A stretch of DNA of 39,010 nt from CAZFLY01 sp964519995. Lineage in GTDB: Bacteria > Planctomycetota > Phycisphaerae > Sedimentisphaerales > Anaerobacaceae. Each line of letters begins with the position of its first letter. Positions within the stretch are counted from its first letter, which is position 1. The translations under genes were made by a program, and so were the position numbers. Location: contig CAZFLY010000025.1 of NCBI GenBank assembly GCA_964519995.1, forward strand, positions 1 to 39,010. Reading direction: 5' to 3'. The notes under the pieces are model-generated. The model did not search any database. It worked only from the letters and a program-made list of their open reading frames with translations, and was not told the origin of the DNA. Shown one piece after another: positions 33,182 to 39,010 of the stretch.

Positions 33182-34804
33182 CTACAGCTCCGGCATAGGC
33201 CAGAAAACCGTATCACCATTGTCCATCCACTTCCTAACTTGGTCATTTTTATCCCTCCCAGGCTTGCCACTGTCATCGATAAAATTAAGGCCGACACTGT
33301 AGAGGATGAAATTGTCGTCCGTTTTTTTGTAAACCAACGGTTTATCAGCGAAAGGATCCGTCGGTAAATCATCCAAATAGTCAACCTCAACCAGTTCATC
33401 TAAACTGTCAGGATATTTACCCTGCTCTTTTTGATACCTCATTGTTGCAAGCACCGTAAGCAAAGCGGCTCTGTCTGTTTTTAACCGCCAGCCAAGCTGC
33501 CCCACTTTGTTGAATGCAGGTCCCTGAACTCTTAGCATAAAACTTGTCTCGAAAACCTCACTCCATCTATCCGAATCTATTCCCTTATTATGCAAGTCCC
33601 GCGGAGTTTCCTCAAACAGTTCGGCTGCTTTCTCAAAATATCCGTTAATTTGTTCAATAGTTTCTCGCCTGCCCGGATAGCTGAACGTCAGCAATCTCCA
33701 TAAAATGTCTTTGTTATCCTGCACGACGTACGGCATGCCGCGTATTAGTACGCGACCTCCGCCCCGGCCATCGTCGGTAAATGAACGCTGGATTTGGTCG
33801 TACCAGAACACCTTTTCAGCTTCCAGGCTAATAATCGGCTCCCGCTTTTCGAACTGTTTTGCTAATTCTTCCTGGATTGCTCCTAAAACCTCTGCAGGCA
33901 CATCGGTTTTTCTCAAAATCCTGCTAATTTCATCAAGGGCTGTAGCCTCAACTGCAATGCCGACTAACTGCTCGATTAGTAAACCGTGACCGTGCAGGTG
34001 ATCGCCAAATTTTACAAGCACAACGCAATCCCTTAACGCTTCATTAGTGTCTCCGCTATAAGCCTCGTATCGAATCTGCCATCGCATTGCAAACGCCAAA
34101 TATCTGTAGTCCAGTAAGGGTTCCATAATATCCGGCATTAGAGTCTCTGCTAACTTACCCTCACCGCTTTTTTTATAATGACGCCAATAGTATTGATATT
34201 GCGCAGCCGCTCTCAGTGCTTCAAGAGACTTTTGATTACCTTCGAGCCATGAAACTAAGGACAGTAGCTGAACATCGTTAAAATCTGTCGGCCAGTTTGC
34301 CTTGCCTTTAGTAAGCCACTCCGGCATTTCTACATAAAGCTCATCAGCCTTTTCATAGTAAGACCTTGCATTATCTGCAGCATCTCTGTCAGCCTGTTCA
34401 AATTCATTCAACCAATCAGCGTAATTAACCTTAATAGTTGGCCTGCCAATAATCAGCGGGCTAATACAGATAAGCAAATATAGAAAGATGATCCCGAATA
34501 CTTGAAGTCCTCGCACAAGAACTTTTTTCCAGATCGGCCGGCAGCGTTTTTTTGCGCGGCGCATAAGAACCGCGAGTAGTTTTGGATCGCCAAATCCCGC
34601 GATTAACTGTTCCGCTTTTTGTTCCTTCTCACGATTATTTACACAATCTCGCAGCTCATCCTCGAAATGCGCAATTAGTTCGGCCCTTACATCTCGTCGA
34701 ACCTTCCGACGGTACCTCATCTTCTTGATAACAAGCTTTATGAATTTAGCCGCAAAGGCTGGAACATTCTCAAAACTACTTCTTTTAGATTCCTTTTTTC
34801 TCAT
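33182..34804 (-). CDS. HAAS-domain membrane protein with GspG-like C-terminus, paralog B
   Basis: A 540-residue protein. A cytoplasmic N-terminal HAAS-like helical domain (about 25-90) contains MRYRRKVRRDVRAELIAHFED and FGDPKLLAVLMRRAKKRCRPIW. One membrane helix lies at about 99-117 (VFGIIFLYLLICISPLIIG). A large helical extracytoplasmic part (about 120-450) is followed by a C-terminal segment, GKYPDSLDELVEVDYLDDLP, then TDPFADKPLVYKKTDDNFILYSVG, which resembles the GspG calcium-loop region. HAAS domains usually accompany PadR regulators, as here. It starts 27 bp after its paralog. The function is unknown. Confidence 0.75.
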   Translation of the reverse strand: MRKKESKRSSFENVPAFAAKFIKLVIKKMRYRRKVRRDVRAELIAHFEDELRDCVNNREKEQKAEQLIAGFGDPKLLAVLMRRAKKRCRPIWKKVLVRGLQVFGIIFLYLLICISPLIIGRPTIKVNYADWLNEFEQADRDAADNARSYYEKADELYVEMPEWLTKGKANWPTDFNDVQLLSLVSWLEGNQKSLEALRAAAQYQYYWRHYKKSGEGKLAETLMPDIMEPLLDYRYLAFAMRWQIRYEAYSGDTNEALRDCVVLVKFGDHLHGHGLLIEQLVGIAVEATALDEISRILRKTDVPAEVLGAIQEELAKQFEKREPIISLEAEKVFWYDQIQRSFTDDGRGGGRVLIRGMPYVVQDNKDILWRLLTFSYPGRRETIEQINGYFEKAAELFEETPRDLHNKGIDSDRWSEVFETSFMLRVQGPAFNKVGQLGWRLKTDRAALLTVLATMRYQKEQGKYPDSLDELVEVDYLDDLPTDPFADKPLVYKKTDDNFILYSVGLNFIDDSGKPGRDKNDQVRKWMDNGDTVFWPMPEL

Positions 34805-34831
34805 AGAGCTGAAGATTTAGTTATTGGGACT

Positions 34832-36586
34832 TTAGTTACTTTGGACTGGCCATAAAACCCAGTCACCTCTGTTGGACCTCAAGCCGGACATGCCTTTATC
34901 GTCGCGAACAACCTCGCCTCCATCGTCGGAGAAATTCAGTCCGAAGCTATAAAGGACAAAATTGTCATCAGTCTTTCTGTATACCAATAATGCGCCACTG
35001 TATGGATCCATTGGCTCTGCCTTTAGGTAACCAGCAGTAAGTAGCTGATTTAGATTGTCAGGGTAATGCCCTACGTCCTGGTAATACCTTAATAACGCAA
35101 TTATTGTTATCACAGCTTCAACCCTTGCTTTTGATAGATGTGTCTGCAAAGATATTCTATCAAGACCGGGTCTAAGGATTTCTAAGAACATGTTGCCCTT
35201 TATAATTTCCAGAGCGTGTTCTTCGATGTCTGTCTGTTCTGCTTTAACCTCAACAGGAGTCTTAATTTTAGCGATCTCCCAATAGTCGTAAAATTCCTCT
35301 GCTGCTTTTCGAGTTTCTTGCTTGTCCGGATATAAGAACAGCATATAGCTCCAATCTTTAATAAAGACTCCGGCATCATAAATATGGCCACCAAGCTTAC
35401 TGGCCTCCATACGGATAATTGACAACAGTATCGATAACCAATTATGTTTGTAATCATCAGGGTAGTATCTACTATCGTCGCTTGATGGTCCCGGTGGAAT
35501 TGACATCATCTCGGCAAGCTGTTCAATACGTTTGGGTATTATATGACCTCTGCCGAGTCCATCTGTAAAGGTACGCTGGATTTGATCGTATGTTGATAGC
35601 CTTTCCGCCTTTAAACTTATTGTAAAATCTTCATTAACTACTGTTTCTTCAAGGTCTTTCTGTAGCTTAGCTAGTATGGCCGAGTTTATCTCGTGCTCAT
35701 TAAGAATGCCACGGAGCGTTTTAATAGCCAACGCTTCAATTGCTATTCCTACAATCTGTTCGACTAAGATTTTATCTCCTCTAAGATGCTGGCCTAAACG
35801 ATAGAGTGCCTTTATATTGCTTAGAGCTTGCTCATATCGGCCATCTTCAATAGCTAACCAAACTCGCCAGCGCAAAGTAAAAGCCAGTCTGCGAAACTTG
35901 GAAAGAGAGGGATCAATAGATGAAATCATTTTACCGGTGCCTTGCTTAGTGACATAGTTATGCCAATAATAAGGTTTCTCTGAAGCCGCAATAATCAGCT
36001 CAAACATTTCTGCATTATCAGCCAGCCATTTTCTTATAAGTTGCTTTTCTTTGTCATTAACTTCATCATATCTTGAGCCTAAAGGATAGGAGATATCGTC
36101 TGGAGCTTCTTTAAACATTTCCGTTGCTTTTTTGTAAAAAGGCGCAGCATTTAGAGACTTGTCAGCAGCAGGACGAACTAACTGATTAAGCTCAGCAATG
36201 TAATCGATAGTGATATTCGGCTCACCTGATAAGAACCAAATAATGTAAAGAATAAGACAAACAGCCAATACACTGGTAGCCTGAAGTGACTTTGCAATCG
36301 CTTTTAGCCAGAGTGGTCGGCAGCGTTTTTTGGCGCGACGCATAAAAACTGCAAGCAGCTTTAAGTCGCCGAACTCCGAGATTAACTTCTGAGCCTTTTG
36401 CTCTTTCTCTTCCGCAGTTTTAGTATCTTTTAACTCATCTTGGAAATGCGCAATCAGCTCGGCCTGTACATCGCGTCGAACTTTCTTACGATACCGCATC
36501 TTCCTGATTAGCTGCCTGATGAATTGGCTGGCACAATCAGGTAGGCCCTCAAATATTTTTGGTTTTTCTTTATCTTTCACAATCAT
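34832..36586 (-). CDS. HAAS-domain membrane protein with GspG-like C-terminus, paralog A
   Basis: A 584-residue protein with the same architecture as its downstream neighbour. The HAAS-like domain contains MRYRKKVRRDVQAELIAHFQD and KLLAVFMRRAKKRCRPLW. One membrane helix lies at about 98-117 (SVLAVCLILYIIWFL). A long helical extracytoplasmic region is followed by a GspG-like tail, GHYPDNLNQLLTAGYLKAEP then DPYSGALLVYRKTDDNFVLYSFG and a DDGG loop. The two proteins are near-identical in parts of the N-terminal domain and diverge in the middle, suggesting tandem duplication. It follows padR by 54 bp, so it is likely under PadR control. Confidence 0.75.
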   Translation of the reverse strand: MIVKDKEKPKIFEGLPDCASQFIRQLIRKMRYRKKVRRDVQAELIAHFQDELKDTKTAEEKEQKAQKLISEFGDLKLLAVFMRRAKKRCRPLWLKAIAKSLQATSVLAVCLILYIIWFLSGEPNITIDYIAELNQLVRPAADKSLNAAPFYKKATEMFKEAPDDISYPLGSRYDEVNDKEKQLIRKWLADNAEMFELIIAASEKPYYWHNYVTKQGTGKMISSIDPSLSKFRRLAFTLRWRVWLAIEDGRYEQALSNIKALYRLGQHLRGDKILVEQIVGIAIEALAIKTLRGILNEHEINSAILAKLQKDLEETVVNEDFTISLKAERLSTYDQIQRTFTDGLGRGHIIPKRIEQLAEMMSIPPGPSSDDSRYYPDDYKHNWLSILLSIIRMEASKLGGHIYDAGVFIKDWSYMLFLYPDKQETRKAAEEFYDYWEIAKIKTPVEVKAEQTDIEEHALEIIKGNMFLEILRPGLDRISLQTHLSKARVEAVITIIALLRYYQDVGHYPDNLNQLLTAGYLKAEPMDPYSGALLVYRKTDDNFVLYSFGLNFSDDGGEVVRDDKGMSGLRSNRGDWVLWPVQSN

Positions 36587-36640
36587 GCCTCCAGCACTTG
36601 TCCATTACCTCACAGTGCGGCTCTCCGGTCACCAATTCCT

Positions 36641-36982
36641 TTAGGCAGTCATGAGTGCGCCGCCGAAAACCAAATCCAGACCTGCTGCGAGTTCTTTGAG
36701 TTGCTCTTTCTGTTTGGCAAGCTCGGCTTTACCCTTACTAGTGATCGAATAGTATCGCCTCTTGCGGCCGGTGTCGGCCTCCTGCCACCTGCCTTTTATG
36801 AGCTTTTTGGCTTCAAGGTTATAAAGCAGCGGATACAACGTACCTTTGCCAAGTGTAAGAATCTCGCCGCTCCGCTTTTCGACGGCCTCGCTCAACTCGT
36901 AGCCATACATTGGCCCACGAGATAGTATTTCCAGGACAACTACCGGCGCGATGCCTTTTAGAAGCTGGCTTTCAAACTTCAT
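36641..36982 (-). CDS. PadR-family transcriptional regulator
   Basis: A 113-residue PadR-type winged-helix protein: LLKGIAPVVVLEILSRGPMYGYEL, then GEILTLGKGTLYPLLYNLEAKKLI, the wing WQEADTGRKRRYYSITSKG, and a short C-terminal helix (LAKQKEQLKELAAGLDLV) of the PadR-s2 type. PadR proteins are usually autorepressors controlling adjacent membrane protein genes. AGGAGG lies 6 nt before the ATG. Two abutting palindromes overlap its promoter at 37021-37048. The HAAS-domain partners downstream are the usual genomic companions of this family. Confidence 0.93.
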   Translation of the reverse strand: MKFESQLLKGIAPVVVLEILSRGPMYGYELSEAVEKRSGEILTLGKGTLYPLLYNLEAKKLIKGRWQEADTGRKRRYYSITSKGKAELAKQKEQLKELAAGLDLVFGGALMTA

Positions 36983-37020
36983 AGAAACCTCCTATTTGCA
37001 GAATCTTAATTTGTCTTGTT

Positions 37021-37048
37021 TAGCATATTATGCTATACATACTATGTA
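37021..37048. promoter_or_regulatory. Double palindrome, candidate PadR operator
   Basis: TAGCATA-T-TATGCTA (37021-37035) is directly followed by TACATA-C-TATGTA (37036-37048); both are perfect. They cover the -10 and most of the spacer of the padR promoter. The second contains the ACAT/ATGT words found in known PadR sites, though with different spacing. Confidence 0.55.
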
Positions 37049-37055
37049 AAATCAA
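37027..37055 (-). promoter_or_regulatory. padR operon promoter
   Basis: Minus strand: -35 TTGATT (37055-37050), a 17-bp spacer and -10 CATAAT (37032-37027). The leader to the padR ATG is about 38 nt. Confidence 0.5.
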
Positions 37056-37515
37056 ATAAAAAATTTGATTTTTCAGAAAATTTCTTATAACTGTAGGTAG
37101 AATTACACTACAGCCCAATTCTTCCTGGTTGATGAAAGTTTGCACAAGAATAACGTCTCAAAGCTAACGGGACCTCGGATTGTCGATTTTACCACTCGCA
37201 GCCTGAGGCTGCCTCAGAAGGAGCCATGATACTGGCAAACGAGATTTACAGAAAATCTATTACGTGATCCACCCCTTTTCCATGCTCGGAGAGAGTTTCA
37301 CATAAATTAACACGCCTGAACTTCTCAGACTTTACTATGCAGATAATTACTGCCAAAAAGATTGCAATAAGGCCCTGTTGCGATTAGCATTACCCAGCAA
37401 ATACGGACGAGTGAATGAATTTTTGAACACTCCAGATGATTTTAATTGGCTCGTTTTCGCAGTTATTTGCCGGTCGAAAAAACTTTAATCAAATACACAA
37501 TTTCAGGAATGTATT
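37056..37515. other. Intergenic region upstream of the GPH symporter
   Basis: No gene is supported in these 460 bp. ATCAAAT-N5-ATTTGAT (37051-37069) and CTGTAG-N11-CTACAG near 37095 are inverted repeats that could be regulator sites. CTGAGG-CTG-CCTCAG near 37203 is a small hairpin. A possible plus-strand promoter is TTGCAA (37362-37367), 17 bp, TAGCAT (37385-37390), weak support. AGGAATG near 37505 serves as ribosome-binding site for the symporter. Confidence 0.35.
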
Positions 37516-38934
37516 ATGAGTAACGAAGTCCAAAAACTATCTATTAAGGAAAAAATCTCATACGGTTTTGGAGACCTTGCTTCAGTGCTTTACTGGCAGA
37601 CCTTCATGCTGTATTTTACCTATTTCTACACAGACGTGTTTATCATCCCGGCTGCGGCTGCGGCTACCATGTTTCTCATAAGTCGAATTTGGGATGGTAT
37701 CAATGACCCTTTGATGGGAATCATCGCCGACCGCACAAAAACTCGTTGGGGGAAATTTCGACCCTATTTACTTTGGCTTTGTGTACCATTCGCAATTGTC
37801 GGTGTGTTTACCTTTACTGTTCCTAACTTTGGGCTAACAGGAAAACTTGTTTGGGCTTATGTTACGTTTATTGCCATTATGATGTTGTATACAGCCATCA
37901 ACATTCCCTATACAGCGTTGTTCGGTGTTATGTCAGCGGATTCAAAGGAACGCACTACCCTCTGTTCTGTAAAGTTTATCTTCGCATTTACCGCAGGTAT
38001 TATCGTTTCCGCCACCTTGCTGCCGATGGTGAAAGCATTTGGCGGGGGCAATGATGCTCGCGGCTGGCAACTATCTTTTGTAGTCTACGGGATTGCTGCT
38101 GTCATTTTCTTTTTGATTACTTTTAAGGGAACCCGGGAACGTGTCCAGCCACCCAAGACACAAAAATCATCTGTTAAAAAGGATTTATTTGAACTAATCA
38201 CCAATGGACCCTGGCTCATTCTTCTGGCGACAACGATTACATTTATTCTTTTCGTTGCTGTGAAGGCTAGTGTTACAACACATTACTTTAAATATGTTAT
38301 AAGACCGCTGGAACTTTCTTTGCCGTTTATAGAAACCAAAATTTATAGTTTTGAAACATTGGTGTCAGCATACAACACAATCGGGCAAATTTCAGCGCTT
38401 GTTGGTGTGCTGTTAGTGCCCAGCCTGGCGAAATTATTCGGCAAGAAGAAACTTTTCGTTACTTTTTTCATTATTGCAATTGCAAGTACGGCTGCTGTTT
38501 ATTTCCTGAGTGCCGAACAAATCGCCTTGATTTTTGTCCTCCAAATCACCGGCTCGATGACCGGAGGACCTCTAAGTGTTCTGCTCTGGGCGATGTATGC
38601 AGACACCGCTGATTATGCTGAGTGGAAGCGAGGACGCAGGGCGACGGGTTTAATCTTTTCCGCTTCGACTATGTCGCAGAAAATCGGATGGGCCTTCGGC
38701 GCTTATGTCGCTCTTACGCTGATGTCTCAAGTCGGATTTCAAGCAAATCAGGCCCAATCCCAAGAGAGCCTGAGGGGTTTAATCCTGCTGTTCAGCCTGA
38801 TTCCTGCCGGAGTTGGTGTTTTGTCAATTATATTATTACTTATATATCCATTAAATGATAAACGCATTGAAAAAATCGGGGCCGAATTAGAAGAAAGACG
38901 CAAAGAGACCGGAGAGGAAATCGCAACAGCTTAG
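37516..38934 (+). CDS. GPH-family sugar:cation symporter (MFS, MelB/XynP-like)
   Basis: A 472-residue, 12-helix transporter of the glycoside-pentoside-hexuronide:cation symporter family. It starts KEKISYGFGDLASVLYW, followed by the family signature DGINDPLMGIIADRTKTRWGKFRPYLLW. Later come FMSADSKERT-like (GVMSADSKERTTL) and DTADYAEWKRGRRATGLIFSAS, all typical of MelB/YicJ relatives. It would import a sugar or uronide with Na+ or H+; the substrate cannot be read from sequence. It is divergent from padR and not linked to any visible glycoside hydrolase, though the downstream neighbour may lie outside the window. The 76 bp after its stop hold nothing notable. Confidence 0.92.
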   Translation: MSNEVQKLSIKEKISYGFGDLASVLYWQTFMLYFTYFYTDVFIIPAAAAATMFLISRIWDGINDPLMGIIADRTKTRWGKFRPYLLWLCVPFAIVGVFTFTVPNFGLTGKLVWAYVTFIAIMMLYTAINIPYTALFGVMSADSKERTTLCSVKFIFAFTAGIIVSATLLPMVKAFGGGNDARGWQLSFVVYGIAAVIFFLITFKGTRERVQPPKTQKSSVKKDLFELITNGPWLILLATTITFILFVAVKASVTTHYFKYVIRPLELSLPFIETKIYSFETLVSAYNTIGQISALVGVLLVPSLAKLFGKKKLFVTFFIIAIASTAAVYFLSAEQIALIFVLQITGSMTGGPLSVLLWAMYADTADYAEWKRGRRATGLIFSASTMSQKIGWAFGAYVALTLMSQVGFQANQAQSQESLRGLILLFSLIPAGVGVLSIILLLIYPLNDKRIEKIGAELEERRKETGEEIATA

Positions 38935-39010
38935 TTATCAATAAAAATTCGATACTAGTACTACAGCGCGAATTAAGCTCAAGAAATAAAGGTCTCTATG
39001 TCGATAACTC

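Noticed and set aside
37362..37390. Promoter of the GPH symporter
   Set aside because: TTGCAA-17-TAGCAT is only a partial match and lies about 125 nt from the start codon; not strong enough for its own entry.

Overview
The window reads as a bacterial chromosome segment, most likely from a planctomycete of the Phycisphaerae type. This is an inference from gene content: a secretion operon next to a DUF1573 protein and a cytochrome c554-like fusion, PadR-linked HAAS-domain membrane proteins with GspG-like tails, and many short heptanucleotide repeat clusters. No rRNA or other decisive marker is present. Nearly all sequence is genic, and no insertion sequence, phage module or CRISPR array was seen.

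Left edge (1-793): palindromic intergenic elements, two TTGATTA-type heptad arrays and one small unrecognised gene. Region 794-17190 (minus strand): a complete type II secretion operon in the textbook order gspC-D-E-F-G-H-I-J-K-L-M, read right to left. Ahead of it, probably on the same transcript, lie a lipoprotein fusing a degenerate metallophosphoesterase-like domain to a four-heme cytochrome, and a DUF1573 lipoprotein. A consensus promoter precedes the DUF1573 gene. Region 17476-20701 (plus strand): a four-gene SOS cassette, lexA - DUF72 - umuD - umuC, behind a promoter whose spacer and -10 box are covered by the palindrome TATATGGT-N6-ACCATATA, a candidate LexA operator of unfamiliar sequence. 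A tRNA-Val(GAC) follows on the minus strand.

Region 20988-29458 (minus strand): a second, type IV pilus-like machine, pilM-N-O-P-B-T-C plus two pseudopilins, with its own promoter but no secretin. Both machines need a prepilin peptidase and the second needs an outer-membrane channel, so these must be encoded elsewhere or shared. Then come gpsA and hflX (minus strand), rpsU (plus strand, divergent from hflX), a padR-HAAS-HAAS operon (minus strand) with a double palindrome on its promoter, and a GPH-family sugar symporter (plus strand).

The most unusual signal is the set of 7-bp-periodic repeat arrays with different unit sequences. They lie between genes, form an exact 4+4 inverted array between gspE and gspF, supply the start codon and prepilin leader of pseudopilin genes, and appear as a 42-bp in-frame block inside gpsA. 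The candidate LexA operator and the DUF72 gene inside the SOS cassette are the next most interesting items.
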